Shown here: piece by piece, positions 19,878 through 31,409 of the stretch | Layout of the letters: each line of letters begins with the position of its first letter | Numbering within the stretch: the first letter of the stretch is position 1 | From: Pseudomonas iranensis | GTDB taxonomy: Bacteria > Pseudomonadota > Gammaproteobacteria > Pseudomonadales > Pseudomonadaceae | Length of the DNA stretch: 64,000 bases | Reading direction: 5' to 3' | Assembly: GCF_014268585.2 (NCBI RefSeq) | Contig: NZ_CP077092.1 | Coordinates: forward strand, 806,001-870,000 | Position numbers and translations under genes: made by a program | The notes under the pieces: generated by a model | Seen by the model: only the letters and a program-made list of their open reading frames with translations | The model's database searches: none | What the model was told of the DNA's origin: nothing

Positions 19878-20300
19878 ATGCGTCATTACGAAATCATCTT
19901 TCTGGTCCACCCGGATCAGAGCGAGCAAGTCGGCGGCATGGTTGAGCGTTACACCAAGCTGATCGAAGAAGACGGCGGCAAAATCCACCGTCTGGAAGAC
20001 TGGGGCCGTCGTCAACTGGCCTACGCAATCAACAATGTTCACAAGGCTCACTACGTGATGCTGAACGTTGAGTGCACTGGCAAGGCCCTGGCCGAGCTGG
20101 AAGACAACTTCCGCTACAACGATGCAGTGATCCGTAACCTGGTCATCCGTCGCGACGAAGCCGTTACCGGCCAGTCCGAGATGCTCAAGGCTGAAGAAAA
20201 CCGCAGTGAGCGCCGTGAGCGTCGCGACCGTCCTGAGCACGAAGGCGCCGAAGGCACCGACAGTGATGACAGCGACAACAGCGATAACGCTGACGAGTAA
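19878..20300 (+). CDS. rpsF: 30S ribosomal protein S6
   Basis: S6 binds the central domain of 16S rRNA together with S18. The 140 aa open [20 protein letters not shown] behind TAAGGAG, with the S6 fold up to about residue 95 ([22 protein letters not shown]). The tail is strongly charged and ends in Asp/Ser/Asn/Glu residues. Such tails are targets of RimK glutamate ligation in E. coli and Pseudomonas; here the last residue is Glu. It is the first gene of the S6-S18-DUF2232-L9 cluster. Confidence 0.98.
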   Translation: MRHYEIIFLVHPDQSEQVGGMVERYTKLIEEDGGKIHRLEDWGRRQLAYAINNVHKAHYVMLNVECTGKALAELEDNFRYNDAVIRNLVIRRDEAVTGQSEMLKAEENRSERRERRDRPEHEGAEGTDSDDSDNSDNADE

Positions 20301-20329
20301 TCCACGGACCTTATTAAGGAGCCTATCAA

Positions 20330-20560
20330 ATGGCACGTTTCTTCCGTCGTCGTAAATTCTGCCGCTTCACCGCTGAAGACGTGAAAGAGATCGATTACAA
20401 AGATCTCAACACTCTGAAAGCCTACGTATCCGAGACCGGCAAAATCGTTCCAAGCCGCATCACCGGTACCAAAGCTCGTTATCAGCGTCAGCTGGCCACC
20501 GCTATCAAGCGCGCCCGCTTCCTGGCCCTGCTGGCCTACACCGACAGCCACGGCCGCTGA
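20330..20560 (+). CDS. rpsR: 30S ribosomal protein S18
   Basis: S18 pairs with S6 on the platform of the small subunit. All 76 residues fit the family ([25 protein letters not shown] ... [21 protein letters not shown]). The ribosome site TAAGGAG lies upstream in a 29-base gap after rpsF. The single Cys at position 11 is the usual remnant of the zinc-dependent S18 form. Confidence 0.98.
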
Positions 20561-20596
20561 GACCGGGCAGTCGACAAGTAGCAAAGGATTGAATGC

Positions 20597-21490
20597 ATGC
20601 GCGCCTTAGCTGAGTTCATCATGCGAGGCCGAATGCAGGCCACTCTCGTGGTGGCCGGATGTGCAACATTGCCGTTGTTGTATTGGTTGGGTGCTGCCGC
20701 CGGGAGCCTTGTGCTGCTGCGGCGCGGATTGACGGACGCCCTTGGCGTTCTGTCACTGGGACTGCTGCCGGCATTGATCTGGTGGCTGTATGCCGACGAC
20801 CCACGGGCACTTCTGGTGCTGCTGGGGTCTTCGGGGCTGGCGTTGGTTTTGCGCGCAAGCGAATCCTGGGTCCGCACGCTGCTGGTCAGCGTAGTGATCG
20901 GAGTGGTGTTTTCAGTGGTGCTCGGGGTCGCGTTTGCGGCCCAGATCGAGATGCTTGCACAGGCCCTCATAAAGGTCATGCCGGCGCTTCTTGGTGAGAC
21001 TTACAAGCAATTGTCGGTCGATGAGCAAGCGCGTTTCGCGTCCCTGATTGCACCGGTCCTGACCGGACTGATTGCGGCCTTGTTGCAGATCGTCAGCGTG
21101 CTGAGCCTGATTGTCGGGCGGCATTGGCAGGCGTTGTTGTACAACCCGGGTGGTTTCGGTCGCGAGTTTCGCGCCATCCGCATCCCGCTGGGGCCGGCGA
21201 TGTTACTGCTGGCGTTGATGCTTCTGGGCCCGAATCTCGGTGCACAGATGGCCATGTTGACGCCGTTGTGCAGTGTACCGCTGGTGTTCGCCGGGCTGGC
21301 CCTGATTCACGGGCTGGTCGGGCAGAAGCGACTGGCCGGTTTCTGGCTGGTGGGGTTGTACGTCACGCTGCTGTTGTTCATGCAGCTGATCTATCCGTTG
21401 CTCGTGGTTCTGGCCATTGTCGACAGCCTGATTGATTTTCGCGGTCGTCACGTGTCGAAAGACACCGACAGCGCGAACGGTGAAGGTTAA
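20597..21490 (+). CDS. DUF2232 (YybS-like) membrane protein
   Basis: A polytopic inner-membrane protein of 297 aa with seven or eight hydrophobic segments (for example LVLLRRGLTDALGVLSLGLL, PAMLLLALMLLGPNLG and LVGLYVTLLLFMQLIYPLLV) and short loops. I recognise the DUF2232 family by its hydrophobic profile and its fixed place between rpsR and rplI in pseudomonads (PA4933 in PAO1, from memory). No catalytic motif is visible and the function is unknown. Its place inside a ribosomal protein operon would tie its expression to growth rate. Confidence 0.8.
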   Translation: MRALAEFIMRGRMQATLVVAGCATLPLLYWLGAAAGSLVLLRRGLTDALGVLSLGLLPALIWWLYADDPRALLVLLGSSGLALVLRASESWVRTLLVSVVIGVVFSVVLGVAFAAQIEMLAQALIKVMPALLGETYKQLSVDEQARFASLIAPVLTGLIAALLQIVSVLSLIVGRHWQALLYNPGGFGREFRAIRIPLGPAMLLLALMLLGPNLGAQMAMLTPLCSVPLVFAGLALIHGLVGQKRLAGFWLVGLYVTLLLFMQLIYPLLVVLAIVDSLIDFRGRHVSKDTDSANGEG

Positions 21491-21508
21491 AAGTTAGAGG
21501 ATTTTCAC

Positions 21509-21955
21509 ATGCAACTGATCCTTCTGGAAAAAATCGCCAACCTGGGCAACCTGGGCGACAAAGTAAACGTTAAGGCCGGTTACGGCCGTAACTACCTGCT
21601 GCCTTTCGGCAAGGCTACCGCTGCGACCGCTGCCAACCTGGCTGCGTTCGAAGAGCGTCGCGCCGAGCTGGAAAAAGCTGCCGCAGACCGTAAGGCATCG
21701 GCTGAAAGCCGTGCTGCCCAACTGGCCGAGCTGGAAGTGACCATCACTGCCACCGCTGGCGACGAAGGCAAGCTGTTCGGTTCGATCGGTACTCACGACA
21801 TCGCTGATGCACTGACCGCTTCGGGCGTTGAAGTGCAGAAGAGCGAAGTTCGTCTGCCGAACGGCACCATCCGCAACGTGGGTGAATTCGACGTGGCCGT
21901 GCACCTGCACGCCGAAGTTGAAGCCACCGTACGCGTTGTCGTGGTAGCAGCTTAA
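21509..21955 (+). CDS. rplI: 50S ribosomal protein L9
   Basis: L9 is an elongated protein at the base of the L1 stalk that helps maintain reading frame. The 148 aa match full length. They have an N-terminal 23S-binding domain ([32 protein letters not shown] with the conserved GYGRN), a long connecting helix rich in Ala/Glu, and a C-terminal domain ending VRVVVVAA. The start follows AGAGGATTTTCAC. A terminator hairpin follows at 22001. Confidence 0.98.
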   Translation: MQLILLEKIANLGNLGDKVNVKAGYGRNYLLPFGKATAATAANLAAFEERRAELEKAAADRKASAESRAAQLAELEVTITATAGDEGKLFGSIGTHDIADALTASGVEVQKSEVRLPNGTIRNVGEFDVAVHLHAEVEATVRVVVVAA

Positions 21956-22000
21956 GCAACACGGATCGGCTGGCGGCTTGTCCGCCAGGCGGTTAACATC

Positions 22001-22040
22001 GGGCACGATCCTGTTTACAGGTCGTGCCCTTTGTCTTTCT
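22001..22040 (+). terminator. Terminator between rplI and dnaB
   Basis: GGGCACGA (22001-22008) and TCGTGCCC (22022-22029) enclose an inner CCTG-TTTA-CAGG stem, and TTTGTCTTTCT follows. It lies 46 bases past rplI and only 35 bases before the dnaB ATG, so dnaB either depends on readthrough or has a promoter within this segment. Confidence 0.8.
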
Positions 22041-22074
22041 GAATTCCCTGCTTTTCACTAATACTCAAGTGGCC

Positions 22075-23472
22075 ATGAACGATATCTCCGCTCCCGAGCA
22101 ATACGATCTGCAAACCGCTGCCCTGAAGGTGCCGCCGCATTCCATCGAGGCCGAACAGGCCGTACTCGGTGGTCTGATGCTGGACAACAACGCCTGGGAA
22201 CGCGTGCTTGATCAAGTCTCCGACGGCGATTTCTACCGACATGACCACCGCCTGATTTTCCGCGCGATCGCCAAACTGGCCGATCAGAACTCGCCGATCG
22301 ACGTCGTGACCCTTGCCGAGCAATTGGACAAGGAAGGCCAGACGTCGCAAGTTGGCGGCCTCGGTTATCTTGGCGAACTGGCGAAAAACACGCCTTCCGT
22401 CGCCAACATCAAGGCCTATGCGCAGATCGTCCGCCAGCGCGCGACGTTGCGCCAATTGATCGGCATCAGCACCGAGATTGCCGACAGCGCCTTCAACCCG
22501 GAAGGTCGCACCGCTGAAGAAATCCTCGATGAAGCCGAACGGCAGATCTTCCAGATCGCCGAAGCGCGGCCCAAGACCGGCGGCCCGGTCGGCGTCAATG
22601 AGCTGCTGACCAAGGCCATCGACCGCATCGACACGTTGTTCAACACCGCCGACGCGATTACCGGTCTGTCTACGGGTTACACCGACCTCGACGAGAAGAC
22701 CAGCGGCTTGCAGCCGTCCGACCTGATCATTGTCGCCGGCCGACCTTCGATGGGTAAAACCACCTTCGCGATGAACCTGGTGGAAAACGCCGTGTTGCGC
22801 AGCGAGAAGGCTGTCCTGGTTTACTCCCTCGAGATGCCGGGCGAATCGCTGATCATGCGTATGTTGTCCTCGCTCGGCCGTATCGACCAGACCAAGGTCC
22901 GTTCCGGCCAACTCGAAGACGACGACTGGCCGCGCCTGACGTCGGCGGTCAATCTGCTCAACGACCGCAAACTGTTCATCGATGACACCGCCGGTATCAG
23001 CCCTTCGGAGATGCGCGCGCGCACCCGGCGTCTGGTGCGTGAGCACGGCGATGTCGGCCTGATCATGATCGACTACCTGCAACTGATGCAGATTCCCGGA
23101 TCCAGCGGTGACAACCGTACCAACGAGATTTCCGAGATCTCGCGATCCCTGAAAGCCCTGGCCAAGGAATTCAACTGCCCAGTAGTCGCCTTGTCGCAGC
23201 TCAACCGTTCCCTCGAACAGCGCCCGAACAAACGCCCGGTGAACTCCGACTTGCGGGAATCCGGAGCGATCGAGCAGGACGCCGACGTGATCATGTTCGT
23301 TTACCGCGACGAGGTGTATCACCCGGAAACCGAGCACAAGGGCATCGCCGAAATCATCATCGGCAAGCAGCGTAACGGCCCGATCGGGTTCATCCGGCTG
23401 GCGTTCATCGGTAAATACACGCGCTTCGAAAACCTCGCACCGGGCAGTTACAACTTCGACGACGACGAATGA
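22075..23472 (+). CDS. dnaB: Replicative DNA helicase DnaB
   Basis: DnaB is the hexameric helicase that unwinds DNA ahead of the replication fork. I chose ATG 22075 (MNDISAPEQYDLQ), giving 465 aa; upstream codons in the same frame would run through the terminator. The N-terminal domain (PHSIEAEQAVLGGLMLDNNAW) mediates primase contact. The RecA-like domain has Walker A GRPSMGKTT near residues 222-230, Walker B LIMIDYLQLM and the H4 segment SQLNRSLEQRPNKRP. There is no intein. The ribosome site is weak (CTCAAGTGGCC). Confidence 0.97.
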   Translation: MNDISAPEQYDLQTAALKVPPHSIEAEQAVLGGLMLDNNAWERVLDQVSDGDFYRHDHRLIFRAIAKLADQNSPIDVVTLAEQLDKEGQTSQVGGLGYLGELAKNTPSVANIKAYAQIVRQRATLRQLIGISTEIADSAFNPEGRTAEEILDEAERQIFQIAEARPKTGGPVGVNELLTKAIDRIDTLFNTADAITGLSTGYTDLDEKTSGLQPSDLIIVAGRPSMGKTTFAMNLVENAVLRSEKAVLVYSLEMPGESLIMRMLSSLGRIDQTKVRSGQLEDDDWPRLTSAVNLLNDRKLFIDDTAGISPSEMRARTRRLVREHGDVGLIMIDYLQLMQIPGSSGDNRTNEISEISRSLKALAKEFNCPVVALSQLNRSLEQRPNKRPVNSDLRESGAIEQDADVIMFVYRDEVYHPETEHKGIAEIIIGKQRNGPIGFIRLAFIGKYTRFENLAPGSYNFDDDE

Positions 23473-23511
23473 CAGCAGGCCGGTTCAACCGGTCTGCTGG
23501 AGCGCTCAATC

Positions 23512-26500
23512 TCAGTCGGCCTGAACTGGCGCCTCGACGGGCTCGCCTGGTTGCAGTTCTTGTCGAGTCAGTGTCTGAATCAGCGTCGCTTCGCTGATTG
23601 CCAATTGTGCGGTGACATCATTGGTTTGAGTATCGTAGTCAGTCTGCGGCAGTACTTTTTTTGCAAACTGCTCGTCCAGTGCGGCCTGTTTCTGCTGATA
23701 AGGCTGACGAGCCGCGTCGAACTGCGTTGAATGTTTATGTGTGATGAAGTCCTGCCAGAAGTCTGTTGCCAACAACGCCTGGACCTCTTCAGGCGAGTTG
23801 TCCTGCGTGACAACTTTTCGATACGCCACATCGAGCATCGCCGGCGTGACGCCAGCCATGCCGATGAACGACAGCGTCTGCGGTTGAAACGGCAGTTGCA
23901 GCCGATCCTTGAGACCGAAGCGGTACGCCATGGTCATCTCGTGCGGGTCGCGTATGCGCAGGCGATGGATGTTTCGCTCGCTCGCTGATGCCAACGGATC
24001 GTTGGCGACAGCCCTGCTGGTCGTTACCTGTGCCGCCGCAATGTCATCGACTTGCTTGAGTCGAAACAAACCTTTGGACAATTCCACCAATGGAGCGCCA
24101 TTGCCATCCACACGGGCTTGCACGCGCGCCTTATGAGTCATGGCCAGCACTTGCAAGTCGGTGAAAGTGGCAGCCGCCAGGTCAGTGCAGCCCGCCTCGC
24201 AGGCGCGGTCGAAGATTTCTCGGCGCAAAGCTCGGGATGACCGATTGTTGGCGCTGATGACGTCGACGACTTCCCAGGCCTGTCGCCTGAAGTCCGCGTG
24301 GTGAGCGAGACCATTGAGAATGTTGAAAAAACCGTCCGAGCCGTCCTGTGCCCTTAAACCGTTCAGTTGCGCGAGTCGAGTCGATGCCTGATCTGACGAC
24401 ATACCGGCGAACCATTGTGGGTGAAATGCTTCGGGGGCTATGACGGGCAGCTGTATGCGAACATCGGGGCGTGCAGTCGTCAGCAGGTTCCAGCGACGCT
24501 GGAGCGGGGTGCCGGCGGCGTTCAGTCGCTCGCGATAGAGGCGTAGCCGATCGTGAGTGGCCTCCGTCAGCGGGTTATTGTTGATCTGTGTGCCGCTATT
24601 GACCTGTACAGAGTGCGCCAGCCGGTCGGCTGGCGGATTGATGAGAAAGTCCGGAAGTGTAGTGAGCTGGTTGTTGCTCAACGTGATCTTGCCCAGTCGC
24701 GGTTGATCGAAAAGTCCTGTGGGCCAACTTTCTATTCCCGTGTTCGACAGATCGACTTCGCGAATGTCCGGAATCCGACTGAAATCCGGGACCACGCCCA
24801 GTCGCGGATTGTCTTGCAGCCACAAAGCTCTGAGTGTCGTGCGCCCGGCCAGTATCTGCGCCGTTTCGGCGGTCAGTTCGAGTTGGTTGCCCTGCAGGAA
24901 CAACCGCGTCATGCCGTGCATTTCTCCCACGGCGGGCGGCAATTCCCTGAGCCGGTTTTTCGCCATGTTCAGCCAGCGCACATGGCGGAAGCGCGTGAGA
25001 AAGCCCTCCGGCGATTCGGTGAGGTTCATGTTATCCAGTTTGAGCGAACCGACATGGCTGAAGTCGATGCTCAGGTCCGGCAGAGTCGGCAACGTCAGGC
25101 CGCTCAGGTCTAGTTCCTGACCAATCTCGCTGCCGTCGTTCGCGTGTTTCTGAGGCGTGTCCTGGCGCCAGCAACGGATTATTCGTTCGCGTGCTTCGTT
25201 GCGGTCATTGCGGGTCTGCTGGTTGATTTGCAACTGGTTGGCGCGAATGTAGCGCTGGCGGTTATTGCCACCCGAAAACACCCAGTCATCCAGTTGGCTC
25301 TTCAGTAAGGCAAACTCTTGCTCCAGTGCCAGAAGCCGGGGCGCAACAGTGGCCTTGTCGTGGTTCCAGATGAATTCCCGGCAGGCCTTGATGCTTTTGC
25401 CAGGAAAAAGTCTGCGATAGCGTTGTGCGCGCGAGTTATCGCTGTCGAATGCGTCAGGAGGGGCCAGAGCCATCAACTCACCGTGCCGTTCGTTGAGTTT
25501 TCGCCAGTAGCGGTCGAACTTCCTCCAGTAAGCGGAAGGGAAGTCGTTGCCCTCAAGAAAAATGCAGTTATTGATGCGCGCGACCACGGCCAATTGATCG
25601 TCTGTCGGGAAGATGTGGGCGTCGGGGACCTTGCGCAATTTATTGTTGCGCAGGTCGAGGCTGGTCAAGGTGGTCTTGTCAGTCAGGCCGGAGGGCCATT
25701 CACTGATACCGGTGTTTTCCAACGAAAGTCTCCGCAACCCGGACATCGCGCTGAAATCCGGCAGTACCCCGAGCGGGTTGTTCGACAGGTTGATGGTGGT
25801 CAGCTGATGCAATGCACTCAGTGCACCTGCGCTGTTCTCATCAAGTTTTATCCGGTTTGAATTCAGGTCGAGAAAGGAGAGCCGGCTCATCTCGCTGATG
25901 CTTGTGGGCACTTTCTCCAGACCGGAGCCGGTAATGACGAGCATTTCCAGGTTGGGCAAATGCGACAGGAACGTGTCGGCGTTGTCGGACCAGACGGCAT
26001 CACCGAGACTGAGAAATTTCAATTGACTGAAGTCAGCTGTCAGCGGCGGTAGCGGTCCGTTCATGGAGGGCAGCGTGAGCAAGGTCGACTCCTGGAGCCA
26101 GCAGTCCTTGATGATCCTGGCGACGCGTTCTGCCTGGAGCTTTTCCGGTCCGGCGACGCTCGATGTGCCCGGTTGGCTGTCGGCGACGTAGGCTTGCAGT
26201 TGTGCTTCCAGCACTTCGAACTCCTCGAAACGCCGGCGCACTAAGGCTTCCGCGCCATCCCCCAGACCGATCAGGTATTCCCGTGCCGTCTGCCGGTTTT
26301 TATCCGGATACATCCGCAACACCATGGCTATTTCGGGGATGTCGCCATCAATCCGGAACGCACCGCTGCGTCCGTCGGTGAGGGCCGGATACTCGGCAGT
26401 GACTCGCTGCCAGTAGGCTTCCAGCAATCGCCAGGAGCCGCTGGCAAATGGGTTGCCTTCGATGAGGGTGACGCGGTTGATGTTGGCGATGGCAAGCAAC

Positions 26501-28131
26501 TGATCATTCGCCGGGTTAATGATTGTCTGCGGAATTTCGCTCAATCGGTTGTCACGCAGATCGACCAGTTCCATTGTCAGCTGATGCTGCAACCCGGTCG
26601 GCCACTGATCCAGCTGTGTATTGCGCAGACCCACGGTCTTGAGCCGCAACATGCCACTGAAATCCGGAGTCCGGCCCAGCGGGTTGTCCGACAGATCGAG
26701 GTGTTCGAGTTGGCTGAGCGACGCCAGATGGCTGGAGGTTTGATCGTCGAGTTCGATGCGGTTCGCTCGCAGGTCAAGATGCGTGAGGTCCGGCATCTGC
26801 CCGAGGCTCACAGGCAGTTTGGCGAGCGTCGAGGCGTCGATTCTCAGGCTCTCGATGCGGGTGAAATTATTGAGGAAGATTTCGGCGCCATCCGACCAGC
26901 CGACCGCCTGCAAGTGCAGCGTGCGCACATGGCTGAAATCTGCCGTGAGCGCAGCCATGCTGGCGTCGCCAAGATTCAGTTTCAGGGTTGGTCCGGTTTG
27001 CCGTTTCCAGCATCGCTTCAGTTCCTGTGCAGCAAGCTCCACCCAGGGATGAATGGCCCCGTTTGAGAGTTCGGTATTTTTCAGCCAGGCCGCGAGCTCA
27101 AGCTTGAGGGTCTTGTACTCGGTTTCCAGGCGAGTCAGAAAACTTTGTACATCGTCGCCCTGGGTACTCAGCAAGGTGCGGATTTCTTCAATGTCGAGAG
27201 AGGGATAAAGTTTGCGCAGTCGCGATTGTGGCGTGCGCATTCGGTTGATCGCGGCATTCAGCCGTTCGCGCAAGCCAGGCGAAACAGGTTGGGCGGGACT
27301 GCCGCGCTGCATTCCGCCGGCCCCACCGACCACAATGCCCAGCCAGCCCTTTTGGGCATCGAAGACAACGGGCTCCGAGCGACCCGGACGCGTAGCACTG
27401 TAGAGATTGTCTATGTCAGCGGCGACCGGATCGCCAGGGCGGACGATGCGCATTACCTCGGCCAGAGGCGTCGAGGCGTCGGGATCGTGCAATACCTGAT
27501 AGCTCTGATCGTCGACCACCGCATAGAGCTTGCCGTCATGGCGATGCAGACCGTCGCTTTCGCGTATGGAGGTGCTGAAGTTCAGCGGGGTGCGAAAGGC
27601 TTCCAGGCGCATCGTCGAGAGCGCGAACGTGTCTGGCTGCGAATGCTCCACTGCGTGCCACAGTTCGCCCTCGGGGTCGCGCAGCATCAGCGGACCGGAG
27701 GGCATCGATTCGCTCGCCAGCCGGGCCCGCCAGAGGCCGCTCTGTGAATCCTTGCCGACTTGCACGAAGCCACCATCGGCCATTTCCACGTACTCGCGAC
27801 CCTTGAAAATTCTTAGTCCTTCGACGTCAGCAGTAGGCAGACTGATCGTCGTGGTCAATCGATAATCGTCCAGAGGCCGGGTGACAGCATCGCTGGTATC
27901 GAGCATCGAAGAAGTGGAATGCACCGTGACGGTGGGGGCCGGGGTGATCGCATCGGGATCGGTACTGCCCGTGGGGCTGCCCGGTCGCAGTTGTGGTCCG
28001 ATCAACAAAGTGGTTTCGAAGCCCGGACGCAACGTCAAGTCGGGACGCAAGCGTGGCAGATCCACTGACGGATCCGGCCGCAGATGGACGTTGACGGTAG
28101 TGGTCCCTTTAGGGGGTGTTTTGATTGGCAT
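23512..28131 (-). CDS. Leucine-rich-repeat protein with NEL-type E3 ubiquitin ligase domain
   Basis: A 1539-residue protein resembling bacterial NEL (novel E3 ligase, IpaH/SspH-like) effectors that ubiquitinate host proteins. Order: Pro/Thr-rich N-terminus with no signal peptide; a module at about 104-230 (GREYVEMADGGFVQVGKDSQ, LMLRDPEGELWH, LHRHDGKLY); three leucine-rich blocks near 380-540, 685-850 and 1005-1170, each preceded by a similar helical segment with a conserved CW pair (KRCWKR, KDCWLQ, IRCWRQ); then a helical NEL domain from about 1220. The catalytic signature is RREIFDRACEAGCTDLAAATFTDL, with Cys1315 and Asp1317 as the CxD motif. The ATG follows AAGGAACG. Downstream of dnaB, where PAO1 has alr, this is accessory DNA. 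Secretion route and targets are unknown. Confidence 0.85.
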   Translation of the reverse strand: MPIKTPPKGTTTVNVHLRPDPSVDLPRLRPDLTLRPGFETTLLIGPQLRPGSPTGSTDPDAITPAPTVTVHSTSSMLDTSDAVTRPLDDYRLTTTISLPTADVEGLRIFKGREYVEMADGGFVQVGKDSQSGLWRARLASESMPSGPLMLRDPEGELWHAVEHSQPDTFALSTMRLEAFRTPLNFSTSIRESDGLHRHDGKLYAVVDDQSYQVLHDPDASTPLAEVMRIVRPGDPVAADIDNLYSATRPGRSEPVVFDAQKGWLGIVVGGAGGMQRGSPAQPVSPGLRERLNAAINRMRTPQSRLRKLYPSLDIEEIRTLLSTQGDDVQSFLTRLETEYKTLKLELAAWLKNTELSNGAIHPWVELAAQELKRCWKRQTGPTLKLNLGDASMAALTADFSHVRTLHLQAVGWSDGAEIFLNNFTRIESLRIDASTLAKLPVSLGQMPDLTHLDLRANRIELDDQTSSHLASLSQLEHLDLSDNPLGRTPDFSGMLRLKTVGLRNTQLDQWPTGLQHQLTMELVDLRDNRLSEIPQTIINPANDQLLAIANINRVTLIEGNPFASGSWRLLEAYWQRVTAEYPALTDGRSGAFRIDGDIPEIAMVLRMYPDKNRQTAREYLIGLGDGAEALVRRRFEEFEVLEAQLQAYVADSQPGTSSVAGPEKLQAERVARIIKDCWLQESTLLTLPSMNGPLPPLTADFSQLKFLSLGDAVWSDNADTFLSHLPNLEMLVITGSGLEKVPTSISEMSRLSFLDLNSNRIKLDENSAGALSALHQLTTINLSNNPLGVLPDFSAMSGLRRLSLENTGISEWPSGLTDKTTLTSLDLRNNKLRKVPDAHIFPTDDQLAVVARINNCIFLEGNDFPSAYWRKFDRYWRKLNERHGELMALAPPDAFDSDNSRAQRYRRLFPGKSIKACREFIWNHDKATVAPRLLALEQEFALLKSQLDDWVFSGGNNRQRYIRANQLQINQQTRNDRNEARERIIRCWRQDTPQKHANDGSEIGQELDLSGLTLPTLPDLSIDFSHVGSLKLDNMNLTESPEGFLTRFRHVRWLNMAKNRLRELPPAVGEMHGMTRLFLQGNQLELTAETAQILAGRTTLRALWLQDNPRLGVVPDFSRIPDIREVDLSNTGIESWPTGLFDQPRLGKITLSNNQLTTLPDFLINPPADRLAHSVQVNSGTQINNNPLTEATHDRLRLYRERLNAAGTPLQRRWNLLTTARPDVRIQLPVIAPEAFHPQWFAGMSSDQASTRLAQLNGLRAQDGSDGFFNILNGLAHHADFRRQAWEVVDVISANNRSSRALRREIFDRACEAGCTDLAAATFTDLQVLAMTHKARVQARVDGNGAPLVELSKGLFRLKQVDDIAAAQVTTSRAVANDPLASASERNIHRLRIRDPHEMTMAYRFGLKDRLQLPFQPQTLSFIGMAGVTPAMLDVAYRKVVTQDNSPEEVQALLATDFWQDFITHKHSTQFDAARQPYQQKQAALDEQFAKKVLPQTDYDTQTNDVTAQLAISEATLIQTLTRQELQPGEPVEAPVQAD

Positions 28132-28162
28132 GTCTTACGTTCCTTGTAGAGATTGCCTGGCA

Positions 28163-28840
28163 TCATTGCCTGAGGGTGTCACTGAGGGGCAGATGTCGCA
28201 TTGCCCGCCAGGTCAAACAGTCATGCATGGCCTGATAGGCATGGTTGTGGATGGACAGGTACAGCCGACCATCGTGGCGAAACAGTCCCTCAGCGTCGGT
28301 TTTCGCGTCGGTGAAGTCCAGATCTGTCCGCAAGGCCTGAAGACTGGGGTCGAACGAGGCGACGGCGTCACCGTCGTTGAGCGAGTGCCACAGCCCGCTG
28401 TCAGTGTCGCGCAGCATTAACGGGCCTGAGGCATGGCGCTCGGCGGCGAGTCGCGCGCGGTAGAGGCCGGACTGTGAATCCACGCTGACCATCACAATGC
28501 CGCCTTGCGCCGTATCGACGTATTCGCGCCCTCTGTGAATTAGCAGACCGTCGTCATTGGCCGGCGGCAAATGACCAGAGCGTGGCAGCAGATAGCGATC
28601 CAGCGTTGATCCTGCGGCACCGATGTCTGCGAGGGTCGAGGCCCCTTGCGTTATGACGACGGTTGAAGGTCTTGGCGTTTTCCGAGCGGTCGCACCGGCG
28701 ATGCTGACCGGCCGTAGCCGAGAATCGGCAGCATCAGGCGCCTGACGTGCTGCGTTTCCGGTATTGCCCGGATGCGATGAATCACGGCTGGTGGAAGTGT
28801 TCGCTCTAGTGGTGCCCTTGACGGGCTTTTTGGGTGACAT
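28163..28840 (-). CDS. Stand-alone copy of the NEL protein's N-terminal module
   Basis: A 225-residue protein whose residues 97-206 align closely with residues 104-216 of the large LRR-NEL protein encoded 31 bases downstream: GREYVDTAQGGIVMVSVDSQ against GREYVEMADGGFVQVGKDSQ, then ASGPLMLRDTDSGLWH and LFRHDGRLYLSIHNHAYQ. Both also share the opening pattern MxxKxPxKGTT. Homology stops near residue 207, and about 18 unrelated residues follow. The gene has its own ribosome site (AAGGAAG) and no lesion before that point. It may be a decayed paralogue cut by recombination or a functional partner of the large protein. No signal peptide is visible. Confidence 0.7.
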   Translation of the reverse strand: MSPKKPVKGTTRANTSTSRDSSHPGNTGNAARQAPDAADSRLRPVSIAGATARKTPRPSTVVITQGASTLADIGAAGSTLDRYLLPRSGHLPPANDDGLLIHRGREYVDTAQGGIVMVSVDSQSGLYRARLAAERHASGPLMLRDTDSGLWHSLNDGDAVASFDPSLQALRTDLDFTDAKTDAEGLFRHDGRLYLSIHNHAYQAMHDCLTWRAMRHLPLSDTLRQ

Positions 28841-29048
28841 GGCTTCTTCCTTGAAGGTTTATCACATCTGCCGGCACAGGCGCCGGACTGGTAAATATCG
28901 AATTGGGACGATGCTGGTCCGCCTGTTGGGGGGCATCGGGCATGCGTAATGCGGGCCGCAAGAGAAACCGACCATTGCCGTCGGAATTGGTTAAATTTTG
29001 TGCTATATTCCGCGCCCGCGATTTTTCACTTCAACACCGGTCGTCGAC

Positions 29049-31361
<2,313 letters not shown>

Positions 31362-31381
31362 ACACTGCTTGAGCTGAACAG

Positions 31382-31407
31382 AACGCCAACCTTCGGGTTG
31401 GCGTTTT
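31382..31407 (+). terminator. Terminator after the YgiQ gene
   Basis: AACGCCAACC and GGTTGGCGTT form a 10-bp stem with the stable TTCG tetraloop, and TT follows. It ends 20-45 bases past the stop codon. Confidence 0.85.
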
Positions 31408-31409
31408 GC

